A stretch of 64,000 nucleotides of DNA from NCBI GenBank assembly GCA_947095585.1, contig OX352765.1:26380254-26444253 (forward strand), read 5' to 3'. The stretch's first letter is position 1. Every line of letters starts with the position of its first letter. Below are positions 11,021-23,169 of this stretch, in pieces. The stretch is from Nephrocerus scutellatus. Its lineage: Eukaryota; Arthropoda; Insecta; Diptera; Pipunculidae. The notes below the pieces were generated by a model. The model did not search any database. It was not told where the DNA came from and worked only from the letters and a program-made list of their open reading frames with translations. The translations under genes and the position numbers were made by a program.

Positions 11021-12160
11021 ATTATAAAAAAAATATATCAATTTTTTTGATTAAAACCATTTCAGAACAATTAAAAAACAACTCAGTTTCATGCCACATT
11101 AAACCCAACAGCAAAAAATTATGTCAAATAAAAATAAGTTCTAAGCATGTATGCAATTTATAGCGGTCAATGACATAATGCTGACCCATAAAAGAATTCT
11201 CGTTTTTGCAACAAAAGAAATCGAAAATGTGTGTGAATGACACGATGTATTTCTCATCTAACTAAATCGGGGAGACACGCAAAAATACAATCAGAATTCA
11301 CAACAAAAACATTTAAACGTGACTAGAATTTTTGGTAGCAAACATAAACCAACATTGCTTTGCAAAAATACACGTTTTAAACCCAATTGTTTTGCAGTGG
11401 CTTCCGGAAATGTACGAGTATTTATGTACTTGCAACACGTATACAAATGTCTTAAAGCAATGTGGTGGTCTTCTAGTGTGGCGCGGTCAGAACGTTTTAC
11501 GTGGAGCGATTGATCGCGGACGGCACTATTTTGCTAATAATTGCATTCAAAGTGGAATATATTTCTTCGTCTTTATTTGCTGATATTGTCCGTTGTTTTC
11601 CTAGTTCGAGGACATATCATACTAATGACAACGATAAACACAAATTTATTTGAGCTTTTATTGGGTTCCTTGTTACCAAAAAAACAAACGATTTGTATAT
11701 TTTCTGTTCGAGTATTCAAGCGTATCTTTGGATATATTTTACCTCTTGTCATGGACGCCATACACGTTTGTCTGTTTGGACGAACAAACATATATTATAA
11801 GCACATTTATTCTTGATGTAGATGCTGACTGAAATGTGGAAATTTGTTTATATTGAAGTTACACAAAAATATTGCATTTCAAAATTTTTAAAATTATGAC
11901 TAATATTCCTGCATACTATGGATCAAGTAAACTTTGGAAAAAAGTGGTTTTTTGGCGGAACGATTCCTTCCGCAAATCAGTGAAGAATCCTAAAAAATTG
12001 AATTGATAAGATCAACGCTGTGGATTTGATTAAAAAAAAAAAAACAAAAAATCAAACAAAAATTTAATATTCGACTTAACGAATAAGTTATTAAGTCAAA
12101 CGAAGACTTTAATGGCTTGTGATGGTCAATTTTCATGTGCATGTTAATACCTTTTAAATT
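11021..12160. other. AT-rich DNA without recognised gene
   Basis: Several 60-90-codon open frames overlap on both strands near 11.3-11.8 kb. None shows a domain, splice structure or codon pattern that supports a gene. Confidence 0.4.
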
Positions 12161-12164
12161 CTTT

Positions 12165-12350
12165 ATGTTAGCTCTGCGTCCGAATATGCTTGTTTGTTTG
12201 TTTGTTTGTCTTCTTGTAATCTTGTATTCAATTTTTAATCCACTTCCTAAAACCCGATTTTATTCTAACGTTGCACACATGTGTATCTCCGATGACAATG
12301 CATTTTCTATAAAAAGGGTCAAGAAGCTCCCAAATAAATTTCGTAAAAAT
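12165..12350 (-). repeat. DINE-like family, 3'-end fragment
   Basis: On the + strand the sequence is TTGTTTGTTTGTTTGT, then CCACTTCCTAAAACCCGATTTTATT, then GCACACATGTGTATCTCCGATGACAA (each a shared word). The same order is found at 25015-25120 and, reversed, at 23900-24040. It is the tail side of the tandem-repeat family described at 25010-25900. Confidence 0.65.
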
Positions 12351-12479
12351 TATCCGTTGGTATACTTTTCGGCGCATATTTGAATTCTTTCCTTTGCTTC
12401 GCATGCAACCGATTATGAACATTCCATTTCATCGTTTAATAGTTTGTATTTTAATAGGTGTATGTAATAGGTGTATTTT

Positions 12480-12835
12480 GTGATTCCTTTTTGGGGTCTT
12501 TCGGAGGTCTTTTTATAATTCTTTTGAGAGTTTTGGGGGTCTTTTTAGGGTCTGTTGGAGGTCTTTTGGGGTTTTTTTTGAAAGTCTTTTGCGGATCTTT
12601 TGAAGGTTTTTGGGGTCTTTAATGATTTTTTTGATGGTCTTTTGGTGACTTTTGGGGGTCTTTTAGAGTCTTTTTGGGGTCTTCGGGGGGTCTTTTGAGG
12701 GTTATTTTGGGGGTCTTTTGTGATTCTTTTGAAGGTCTTACGGAGGTCTTTCTATGATTCTTTTGGAGTTTTTGAGGGTCTTTGCTGGGTCTTTTTTGGA
12801 TCTTTTAGGGGTCTTTTGGCATCATTTTTGCCCAC
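12480..12835 (+). repeat. Degenerate GGTCTTTTG minisatellite
   Basis: About 350 bp consist of irregular repeats around GGGGTCTTTTGGGG, with nearly all G and T on this strand and very little C or A. Spacing is variable (about 15-30 bp), so it is a degenerate short tandem array. Its last part overlaps the left edge of the 3427-bp duplication, and a remnant of it is copied to 16218-16240. Confidence 0.75.
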
Positions 12836-13061
12836 AATATCAAAGAAGAAGGATGCGTTGACAGATCGCAAAAATAAGACCACCATGCACCGTGTATCAG
12901 CTGTAAAATGACATTTGCGCACATAGCGCCAACTATTGGAATCTATTGAAATAGAAATGAAATAACGACTTTTGTTGTCCAGACCAAGAATCAACACAAA
13001 AGTAAAGTATAAAAAAAGGTTGAATATTTTGTTTTGCGTCATTTTTTTTAAATGAGTTTTA

Positions 13062-15575
13062 ATCATCATATTTGGCTCTACAAACGGGGTCCTGCCCTGG
13101 CTTCCCGCAAAATGTCTCTCCACGGGTCCCGATTTTGAGCCGATTTCATCCAGTTTTGCATCCCTATACTCTGGGCGTACTGGTATACGCAATCCTTCCA
13201 GCGCAGGCTTGGCCCGCCTCGCTATCGTGTCGATCCTCTTCGCTCATGCGAGTTAGGTGTCCTGCCCACCGGAGACTACCGAGCTTAATTCTCTTCACGA
13301 TGTCGACATCGCGTTAACGCTCGCTTCGGAATCGTCCTTCCTCACATGCGGGGCCAATAATTCTCCGTAAGACTGTTCTCTCGAACGAAGCTAGAGGTCA
13401 GAATTCTTTTTGATAAGCACCCAAGTCTCGGCTCTATATGTAAGTACTGGTATGACCATTGTCTTATATACCCGAAGCTTGGATGTTATGGTTAAGTTCC
13501 TAGATTTGAAGAGTCTTGACAGACTATAATAGGCTTTTTTGGCTTTAAGCAACCGTGCGCGTATTTCTAGTTTCATGTTGTTACCGGCTGCTACAGTTGA
13601 CCCGATATAGTTAAAGGATTGCACTACTTTAAATTCGCGCTCCACTATATTAATTGGGGCACCAATGTTGAATATGCTACTTGCAGACGTGGCCACCATA
13701 TACCTTGTTTTGCACTCATTTATGTACAACCCCAAATTTCGTGCCGCCCGCTCGATATGGATGAAAGTTTCCTGTACAGCTCTTGGATTTCTACTAACGA
13801 TGTCAATGTCGTCTGAGTAAGCCAGTATCTAAATGGACCTATAGAAGATTGTTCCTCTCGCCGTTACGTCAGAGTCTCGGATCACTTTCTCCAACGCCAG
13901 GTTGAAGAGGACGCAGGCCAGTCGATCCCCTTGTCGGAACCTGTTATAGATATTGAATGGGCTTGATAGTGATCCGGATATTTTTAATTGGCTTATAACA
14001 TTGCTCATGGTCAACCTACATAGTCGTGTAAGTTTATTTGGGATGCCAAATTCCCTCATGGCGGCTTTAAAGTCTATAAAAAGATGGTATAGTGAGTTTT
14101 GAAACTCTAGACCTTTTTCCATCACCTGCCTAAGGGTGTAAATCTGATCAGTTGTTGATTTGCCTGGGATGAAGCTATACTGGTATGACCCAATGATCTC
14201 TTTATCGTATGGTGCTATCCTGTCTTTAAAGAAAGAGGAGAAAATCTTATACGCGGTACTCAATAACATTATACCACGATAATTGCTGCATGTTGTGATA
14301 TCTCCTTTCTTATATATGGGGATCAGGTTGCCTCTTCGCCCGTCTTCTGGCATCGCTTCTACATCCCATACTTGCACTATTATTTCATGAATTGACACTT
14401 TAATCAGTTTCGCTAGGATCGCATCTGATCCCGGGGCCTTATTTTTTTGAGCCCGTTTATCGCTCTGCTAACTTCATCTATACTTGGTAGCGGCAGCATA
14501 GTATAGTCTTCATTCATTGGTGGAGCCTCCAATTCCTCAGTTAGCTGGCCATTTAGCAACTCATGAAAGTGCTCTTCCCCTCGTTCTAAGATGCCTTTGA
14601 GATCGGTAATCAGATTACCCTCTTTGTCTTTGCAGTATGTGCAACGTGGTGTGTATTGCGTCATACCGCGTACTCTTTGGTAGAACGTCCGCGCCTGGTG
14701 CAGTCCTTGCTTTCTGTACTGTTCTAGTTCACGGAAGAATTTCTTTTACAAGGATGCTTTCTTTCGCTGGTGAACTGTTTTTTATATTTTTTAAGCTCTT
14801 AATTTTCTTCTTCGCGTGTCCGCGTTCTATGAGATTGTTGCATTGTACGAAAAATTATTACGTTCAGCTGCTAGCTTAAATTCGTCATCGTACTAGTCAT
14901 TTTGATCTCTACGACTACCACCTAAGATGGTGTCAGCAGTACTAATGACAGTATTCTTAAGGCGTGTCCATTTCTCTTCTATACCCGACATCTCAGACCC
15001 TGGACTTACTCTACCTGTATTTAGGGCGAGTCCCATCGCTTGACCGTAATTGTTTCTGGCCGTGTTGACTCGAATTTGATTCGCGTATGCAGTCTTTTGT
15101 GATGATGCCATCCGCGCTCGGAGATATCAACAAAAGAGGGGTCTGAGGCGACGTTGGCACCTAGGTACGTTCGTACCGTCATCAGATTCGGGGATGTGGG
15201 TTGTGCCATCTCTGTGACTCGTTCGCCATTGTCATTAGTGTTCTCGTGTAAGCTATTGGTGTCAATGAACTGCCTGAATAATCCCTACCTATTTTGGCAT
15301 TCATATTTCCCAGAATGATTTTTACATCATACTGAGGGCAGGCGTGGGGTTCCCGTTCGATAATTCTTCTTTTTCATCACTTTTACTGCTCTAAAGCTGA
15401 TAACGGTAGGTTTCATTCTTTTGCTGAATAGAAACCCCATCCCGAGCACATATGGTCTTCCAGGACAGCTGTAATATTTGTCATATTCTGATTTTTGTAA
15501 GACATCATTTCCCGTCTCCACATCTCCTGTATTCCTGTTATGTCTGTCAGCATTATATTGCCGTGTTTCATTGAC
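13062..15575 (-). mobile_element. RTE-type non-LTR retrotransposon, copy A, defective
   Basis: The element reads on the - strand. Endonuclease traces occur near 15470-15290 (YSCPGRPYVLGMGF, SKRMKPTVISF, then VKIILGNMNAKIG), a linker with EVSRAINGLKK near 14480, polymerase blocks NLIPIYKKGDITTCSNYRG (14330-14275), YSFIPGKSTTDQIYTLRQVM (14180-14125), LFIDFKAA, and the catalytic motif as AYSDD near 13815. The C-terminal block FNYIGSTVAAGNNM and VLTYRAETWVL follows at 13610-13420. The 3' end is a short (ATG)n tail at 13062-13069, as RTE elements have. Missing EN pieces, stops and frame changes show it is dead. Confidence 0.85.
13829..14398 (-). pseudogene. RTE reverse transcriptase core, copy A
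   Basis: This 189-codon open piece covers the fingers and palm up to just before the catalytic YxDD box. It contains GNLIPIYKKGD, YRGIMLLSTAYKI, FIPGKSTTDQI, FIDFKAAMREF and FRQGDRLACVLFNLALE. A deletion has joined FKAA directly to MREFG: copy C still has AYDHSQS-like codons between them. The frame ends in TAG-like disruption before YSDD. It is non-functional. Confidence 0.8.
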
Positions 15576-16488
15576 TCAGATTGTTAATATAATTTTGGAT
15601 TGAATTTGCAACGCACTTAATCGGGTTTTAAAAAACGATTTCATAATTGGACAATTGCTTTTTTGAAATGTTCTTTCAATCACGGTTTTAAATTTGATTT
15701 TAGATTTGATTTTATCAGGTAAATTTATCGAGTAACTTGCGTTTATATTTTGGGCACTGAATATTTGGACGCATCTAACATATTTGAACTAAGATCATAC
15801 ACCATTTCAGTATTTGTTCTGTGCTCGATTATTTCTTCAACTTATTTTGTTTGTATTTTTGTAAAACCCTCCGACCGGAGCGTTTGGCTTTCAACTTATT
15901 AATGAATTGATGATATCCATACCACCTCCCCTCAGATAAAAATAGTGTGCTCTGAACATAATTGGTTTTCAACTGATCCTGAGTGTCAATTTCAAAAACT
16001 AATCCTTTGTGGTCGGAACCAAGTCGGTGGACAAGTTTTTGCATTTATACTGGAAATGTCGTTTGGTGTCGACGGCAACCTACGTACTGAATAAAAAGTT
16101 GTCACAACATTCTGTCATATAGTCATTAGAGAATTAACATAAAAATTAAAATTTTTAGGGGTTCGTTTTTTATGAAGCTCTTCCATACTCATCTAAAAGA
16201 AAGATTGTTATGTTGACCTTTTTTGGATCTTTTAGGGGTCTTTTGGCATCATTTTTGCCCACAATATCAAAGAAGAAGGATGCGTTGACAGATCGCAAAA
16301 ATAAGACCACCATGCACCGTGTATCAGCTGTAAAATGACATTTGCGCACATAGCGCCAACTATTGGAATCTATTGAAATAGAAATGAAATAACGACTTTT
16401 GTTGTCCAGACCAAGAATCAACACAAAAGTAAAGTATAAAAAAAGGTTGAATATTTTGTTTTGCGTCATTTTTTTTAAATGAGTTTTA

Positions 16489-19002
16489 ATCATCATATTT
16501 GGCTCTACAAACGGGGTCCTGCCCTGGCTTCCCGCAAAATGTCTCTCCACGGGTCCCGATTTTGAGCCGATTTCATCCAGTTTTGCATCCCTATACTCTG
16601 GGCGTACTGGTATACGCAATCCTTCCAGCGCAGGCTTGGCCCGCCTCGCTATCGTGTCGATCCTCTTCGCTCATGCGAGTTAGGTGTCCTGCCCACCGGA
16701 GACTACCGAGCTTAATTCTCTTCACGATGTCGACATCGCGTTAACGCTCGCTTCGGAATCGTCCTTCCTCACATGCGGGGCCAATAATTCTCCGTAAGAC
16801 TGTTCTCTCGAACGAAGCTAGAGGTCAGAATTCTTTTTGATAAGCACCCAAGTCTCGGCTCTATATGTAAGTACTGGTATGACCATTGTCTTATATACCC
16901 GAAGCTTGGATGTTATGGTTAAGTTCCTAGATTTGAAGAGTCTTGACAGACTATAATAGGCTTTTTTGGCTTTAAGCAACCGTGCGCGTATTTCTAGTTT
17001 CATGTTGTTACCGGCTGCTACAGTTGACCCGATATAGTTAAAGGATTGCACTACTTTAAATTCGCGCTCCACTATATTAATTGGGGCACCAATGTTGAAT
17101 ATGCTACTTGCAGACGTGGCCACCATATACCTTGTTTTGCACTCATTTATGTACAACCCCAAATTTCGTGCCGCCCGCTCGATATGGATGAAAGTTTCCT
17201 GTACAGCTCTTGGATTTCTACTAACGATGTCAATGTCGTCTGAGTAAGCCAGTATCTAAATGGACCTATAGAAGATTGTTCCTCTCGCCGTTACGTCAGA
17301 GTCTCGGATCACTTTCTCCAACGCCAGGTTGAAGAGGACGCAGGCCAGTCGATCCCCTTGTCGGAACCTGTTATAGATATTGAATGGGCTTGATAGTGAT
17401 CCGGATATTTTTAATTGGCTTATAACATTGCTCATGGTCAACCTACATAGTCGTGTAAGTTTATTTGGGATGCCAAATTCCCTCATGGCGGCTTTAAAGT
17501 CTATAAAAAGATGGTATAGTGAGTTTTGAAACTCTAGACCTTTTTCCATCACCTGCCTAAGGGTGTAAATCTGATCAGTTGTTGATTTGCCTGGGATGAA
17601 GCTATACTGGTATGACCCAATGATCTCTTTATCGTATGGTGCTATCCTGTCTTTAAAGAAAGAGGAGAAAATCTTATACGCGGTACTCAATAACATTATA
17701 CCACGATAATTGCTACATGTTGTGATATCTCCTTTCTTATATATGGGGATCAGGTTGCCTCTTCGCCCGTCTTCTGGCATCGCTTCTACATCCCATACTT
17801 GCACTATTATTTCATGAATTGACACTTTAATCAGTTTCGCTAGGATCGCATCTGATCCCGGGGCCTTATTTTTTTGAGCCCGTTTATCGCTCTGCTAACT
17901 TCATCTATACTTGGTAGCGGCAGCATAGTATAGTCTTCATTCATTGGTGGAGCCTCCAATTCCTCAGTTAGCTGGCCATTTAGCAACTCATGAAAGTGCT
18001 CTTCCCCTCGTTCTAAGATGCCTTTGAGATCGGTAATCAGATTACCCTCTTTGTCTTTGCAGTATGTGCAACGTGGTGTGTATTGCGTCATACCGCGTAC
18101 TCTTTGGTAGAACGTCCGCGCCTGGTGCAGTCCTTGCTTTCTGTACTGTTCTAGTTCACGGAAGAATTTCTTTTACAAGGATGCTTTCTTTCGCTGGTGA
18201 ACTGTTTTTTATATTTTTTAAGCTCTTAATTTTCTTCTTCGCGTGTCCGCGTTCTATGAGATTGTTGCATTGTACGAAAAATTATTACGTTCAGCTGCTA
18301 GCTTAAATTCGTCATCGTACTAGTCATTTTGATCTCTACGACTACCACCTAAGATGGTGTCAGCAGTACTAATGACAGTATTCTTAAGGCGTGTCCATTT
18401 CTCTTCTATACCCGACATCTCAGACCCTGGACTTACTCTACCTGTATTTAGGGCGAGTCCCATCGCTTGACCGTAATTGTTTCTGGCCGTGTTGACTCGA
18501 ATTTGATTCGCGTATGCAGTCTTTTGTGATGATGCCATCCGCGCTCGGAGATATCAACAAAAGAGGGGTCTGAGGCGACGTTGGCACCTAGGTACGTTCG
18601 TACCGTCATCAGATTCGGGGATGTGGGTTGTGCCATCTCTGTGACTCGTTCGCCATTGTCATTAGTGTTCTCGTGTAAGCTATTGGTGTCAATGAACTGC
18701 CTGAATAATCCCTACCTATTTTGGCATTCATATTTCCCAGAATGATTTTTACATCATACTGAGGGCAGGCGTGGGGTTCCCGTTCGATAATTCTTCTTTT
18801 TCATCACTTTTACTGCTCTAAAGCTGATAACGGTAGGTTTCATTCTTTTGCTGAATAGAAACCCCATCCCGAGCACATATGGTCTTCCAGGACAGCTGTA
18901 ATATTTGTCATATTCTGATTTTTGTAAGACATCATTTCCCGTCTCCACATCTCCTGTATTCCTGTTATGTCTGTCAGCATTATATTGCCGTGTTTCATTG
19001 AC
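16489..19002 (-). mobile_element. RTE-type non-LTR retrotransposon, copy B
   Basis: This copy lies at exactly +3427 from copy A and carries the same deletions, stops and AYSDD motif. It arose by duplication of the segment and not by a second retrotransposition, since the flanks are copied too. Confidence 0.85.
17256..17825 (-). pseudogene. RTE reverse transcriptase core, copy B
   Basis: Its predicted peptide is identical to the copy A core at 13829-14398, including the internal deletion joining FKAA to MREFG. Confidence 0.8.
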
Positions 19003-19644
19003 TCAGATTGTTAATATAATTTTGGATTGAATTTGCAACGCACTTAATCGGGTTTTAAAAAACGATTTCATAATTGGACAATTGCTTTTTTGAAATGTTC
19101 TTTCAATCACGGTTTTAAATTTGATTTTAGATTTGATTTTATCAGGTAAATTTATCGAGTAACTTGCGTTTATATTTTGGGCACTGAATATTTGGACGCA
19201 TCTAACATATTTGAACTAAGATCATACACCATTTCAGTATTTGTTCTGTGCTCGATTATTTCTTCAACTTATTTTGTTTGTATTTTTGTAAAACCCTCCG
19301 ACCGGAGCGTTTGGCTTTCAACTTATTAATGAATTGATGATATCCATACCACCTCCCCTCAGATAAAAATAGTGTGCTCTGAACATAATTGGTTTTCAAC
19401 TGATCCTGAGTGTCAATTTCAAAAACTAATCCTTTGTGGTCGGAACCAAGTCGGTGGACAAGTTTTTGCATTTATACTGGAAATGTCGTTTGGTGTCGAC
19501 GGCAACCTACGTACTGAATAAAAAGTTGTCACAACATTCTGTCATATAGTCATTAGAGAATTAACATAAAAATTAAAATTTTTAGGGGTTCGTTTTTTAT
19601 GAAGCTCTTCCATACTCATCTAAAAGAAAGATTGTTATGTTGAC

Positions 19645-20690
19645 CTTTTGCAGGTTGACTACTTTTTATCCAATAAGAGAAAATGTTTGCAACACTTGTG
19701 TGCAAAGGTGGTAGGTATATGGTCAACTTATATATGCAAATCCAATAGTAGTCCTGTCTTCCATGTTATGCTGTTGCCTTAAAGTTATCAACTTTTGTGA
19801 GGTGGTCATGTTTCCTTTATGTTTACTTTATGGATATCATCACAGAATTAGTACTAAAAAGTGTCTATAGCCCAGCGCAGATTATCGTTTTTTTTTTTGT
19901 TAGGTAAAATATTTTATCTCTGAGATTCGCTTTTGCAACATTTTACTCCTGTGAACAATTTTTCTGATACTTTGTTTTCGTAACATACAATGTAGCCAGT
20001 AAGTTAGTATTGACATGTGGTATAGGTATGTGGTTAAAATACTATTTCAAAGCTAGTCGATAGTAAAGTAACTAATTTAGGATTTATGGGCACCACGTAG
20101 TACATTACGAATATATCGGAAATTGTTCCTTTGTCGTCGCATAAAGCTTAAAACTTTAAAGTTTAAAGGAAAATGTCGAATAACAGACGGTCTAAGATTT
20201 CAATTTGTTATTTTATTACGTTGTTGTTTCTATCAATGCACGAGTATAAAAAGTCTACAATATGTATACCAATATTTGAAGTAGCATAAACAATAATAAT
20301 AGAACAGAATAGAATAGAATAGGGATCTACTTTTGTTGGCCAGGGCCAGACTTTCAAAGCTAGCAGTGAATTGGCTTTAAAGGAAGTCTATAAATTGATA
20401 CCTGAAACAATATGAAACGTCATCTATAGGAAAACATAGGCTGACATCCAAAACATAAAAAAAAATTAACTGAATGTTAAATGTTACGTACAATTTGCTA
20501 CTGTACTTAAAGTTCTGATGCGCAGCAGTAATCGCGCAGTGACATTTTTGGCGTAATAATAAATTTTAAAGGTGTACGATTAGGTGGTACGAGTTTGGTG
20601 ATGATAATGGAACTGAAAATGGTACCTTGGCTCATTAGTTAAAAGCTTACCACAAAAAACAAGCCACAAACATTAAAATGTTTCCTATAA
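19645..20690. other. AT-rich unique-looking DNA
   Basis: No gene is recognised. A short GAATA-type simple repeat (AACAGAATAGAATAGAATAG) sits at about 20302-20321. Confidence 0.4.
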
Positions 20691-20699
20691 ATTCACTAA

Positions 20700-20880
20700 T
20701 ATGTACAAAATTTGAAGAAAATCGGGTATTTTTTTTAAAAAAATGTGTATAGGAGTTCCCGAACCCGGGACCCGATCACTTTCAAATTTTTACAAAAAGA
20801 GTTATCACTGGAGATACACATGTATATAATATTTGAAGAAAATTAAAAATGGGTGGAAAACCACCCATTGCTCAAAAAAT
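20700..20880 (+). repeat. DINE-like family fragment, about 1.5 repeat units
   Basis: It carries the family words AATTTGAAGAAAATCGGGTA, CCCGAACCCGGGACCCGATC, CAAATTTTTACAAAAAG and GAGATACACATGTAT in the same order as the arrays at 42.2 and 25.1 kb. Confidence 0.7.
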
Positions 20881-21184
20881 CATTACGACTAAAACATCGA
20901 CGTATTTATTTATTCTTCTAGCACCTTGAAGTTCTTAATACCTTACCTTAAGAAGAGAGAACTTATACTACATAGAGTCTTTATATTTAACAAGAAGATA
21001 GTCAAAATCAAAATTAGTTTTTTTGTATAAGTCTTCGTTATTTTTCTTAATCACTATTTCATTGAAATTAAAATAATGTAAATTTTAAAAATTACTTTAT
21101 TATCTAAATTTTGTGGCAATTTTGTTGTGTTTTTGTATTAAAAACTTTTAAATATCCCCTTTTTGGTTACTACTGCATAATAAA

Positions 21185-21833
21185 ATGACGGACGTGAATT
21201 GCACCCTTGATCAAATTAATCAGGAATTCAGGGATATCATCAAGGATATAAAGTTTTTAAGTGTGAACATCAAAGAGCCCATCGGTTAGTATATATATGT
21301 ATATGGACCGATGAACACACATTTTATGGTCCATACATCCAGATCGTGTTCGTACCATGCAATGGATTCGTAAACTATGCTCACAGAACAACGAAGACCC
21401 ATCAGAAGCATCAATACGCAATGAGTACGCTCATTTTCTGCGAATAACGATGTTAACCGATCCAGTGTACTTTGTGTATCCCTTCAAAAGTGGACCCCCT
21501 TCGGAGAGCAATTTGTCACCACTCTGCGAAATCTTGGCCAATAATATAGCCTCGCAGCACCCACAACTGCCAAAGACAGGTGCAGTATGTTGCGTATTGA
21601 GATTGTTGTAGAATTTATATTACGTTCTTGTTTCTTATTTTAACCATTTAAATCCATTGCGATGCATTGCTTGCTTATCTCCAAAAGGACCAATTCGTCC
21701 GGTCATGTGTCACAAGAGTTCTGATGGAAAAGCTTTCATAACTGTTAATCAATGCCCGGAAGGTGGTGTTTACTGTTACATGGCTGTGTGCACCGAGCCA
21801 ATGGATGACGACAGAGTGTGCAAAGAAAAATAA
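21185..21833 (+). CDS. DUF4485-like small protein, three exons
   Basis: I infer exons 21185-21284, 21343-21579 and 21688-21833, giving 160 residues. The introns are 58 and 108 nt, with GTTAGT/CAG and GTGCAG/AAG borders, and all phases join cleanly (phase 1 at both junctions). The start MTDVNCTLDQ is the first ATG in frame. Residues about 10-115 match the pattern I associate with DUF4485: FRDIIKDIKFL, then PIDRVRTMQWIRKLC, RNEYAHFLRI, YPFKSGPPSE, LSPLCEILANN. The C-terminal exon is Cys-containing (CHKSSDGKAFITVNQC, YCYMAVCTEPMDD). There is no signal peptide or membrane segment. The molecular function of DUF4485 proteins is unknown to me. No canonical AATAAA lies close downstream; ATTAAA occurs near 22038. 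The open exons without stops and clean splice phases support a living gene, while the family name is from memory of the motif. Confidence 0.75.
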
Positions 21834-22334
21834 GAAGAAAAACTTACAGGAAAATGTTTTGCTTTTATTTGTGTGTTCGTATGACTCTTGTAATCTTTGT
21901 AACCAACAACTGCCCAATAATTACCCACGAGTAAAGTGAAAATGGCTTTTGTATAAATTATAAAGTATAACATTGAAACCTTATTAAGGTCAAGTTTGAA
22001 TTTACTGATGTGCATTGAAATTCGAAATCTTTGAAGTATTAAAAATGGCCATGATAGGGGACTTGTTAATAGAGTTCCTAGTGACTTTAGCCTATGTGGT
22101 TTGGCTTGGATAGAGTAGTTATATTTTCCCAAAAGTTCTAAAGAGGCAAACCATTAGGTAAGCTTTCTATACCTCCCATTCTTTCTGAACTCTTCCTGAG
22201 TAGTGAAAAAACAGCCTGTATCCAAAAAAGGTGACAGTCAATTTGATAATAATCTTACATGGAGCAAAAGCATTTATTTTGATGATCAACAATCAACTAT
22301 CGCCTTAGCCGATTCCACTCCTAATCAATTTTGT

Positions 22335-22465
22335 TTCAGAAAAAATCATTGCAATTCAGAAAGCGTTAACTGCAATTCAGAAACAATTTTTAATTCAGAT
22401 TAGAATTATGTAGTTACCTGTAATTCAGGAAGTATCAATTGTAATTCAGACACAGATAACAGTCA
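22335..22465 (+). repeat. Degenerate AATTCAGA short repeat
   Basis: The word AATTCAG occurs six times within about 100 bp at irregular spacing, often as GCAATTCAGAAA or TGTAATTCAG. It looks like a decayed minisatellite. Confidence 0.6.
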
Positions 22466-22525
22466 GAAAATTTATTTAATAGTTAATTTTATTTATTTTA
22501 AGTAGTTAATATATTATTAAATAAA

Positions 22526-22817
22526 CGCCGTGGCTCAGTGGATAACCGCATGGCTGCTGAGCAGGAGGTTTGTGGTTCGAATACCAGTAACAGAAAAAGT
22601 ATTTTGCACGGTGTCCTACCTCTCGCGATTGTCTGACCGAGAGTAGGTAATAACTTGTCAAGGAAATTTTCTCAATTCGCCGTTCGGATACGGCATTAAA
22701 TAGTAGGTCCCTTCCATTTGTGTGAAAAAATATTCATGCACAACACAAATGGTTGAGAGAACTAGGCCTGCGACCTCAACGGTCTGTCGCGCTGAATAAA
22801 ATTACTATTATTATATT
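22526..22817 (+). mobile_element. tRNA-derived SINE, copy 2
   Basis: It has an intact A box (TGGCTCAGTGG) and a one-base-different B box (GGTTCGAATAC). The body is conserved (CTACCTCTCGCGATTGTCTG, CAATTCGCCGTTCGGATACG) and the 3' end is full (CGACCTCAACGGTCTGTCGC). ATTATTAAATAAA before it and ATTATTAATAAA after it are a likely target duplication, although the ATT-rich tail blurs the right edge. Confidence 0.82.
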
Positions 22818-23169
22818 ATTATTAATAAATTAATTAGCAACCCACTGGCAAATATATCGTGCATTGCTAAAGATGCGACTTGGTGACTTTGGAATGTTGC
22901 GCAGCCTGAGCGGAATAACCTCCATTTATAGTATCCGTAGCCTGACTTTCTCCAACTCCGAGGGAAAAAAATTCCCTCTGAACAATTTAATTCCCGGAAA
23001 TAAAATTCTCCTGTCACGAATTTATATCGGAATCCGTTTTCACTGGAATCAATTGAACCCACACAAAGGTGAGAAAAACCTCATTCGAAATTTATTTTCG
23101 AATGTTTTGACAGCACTAATATTCAACCACCCGAGAATACTAATTAATCGCATTTTTAATTGAAATTAA

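Larger units (their letters stand above)
12791..16217. repeat. 3427-bp direct tandem duplication, unit 1
   Basis: This segment is repeated immediately as 16218-19644 in the same orientation. All open frames seen in unit 1 recur in unit 2 with the same translation. The only difference I noticed is G at 14288 versus A at 17715, which is synonymous in the RTE frame. The units join at a short CTTTT microhomology. Unit 1 contains a defective RTE element plus about 640 bp of unassigned flank. Confidence 0.9.
16218..19644. repeat. 3427-bp direct tandem duplication, unit 2
   Basis: This is the second unit of the duplication. It begins inside the CTTTTTTGGATC that ends the GGTCTTTT array in unit 1 and stops at TGACCTTTTGCAGG, where unique sequence begins. 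The very high identity implies either a very recent event or an assembly duplication. Confidence 0.9.

Noticed and set aside
13072..13317. 81-codon + strand frame, repeated at 16499-16744
   Set aside because: It is antisense to the RTE C-terminus and is duplicated only because the 3427-bp segment is duplicated.
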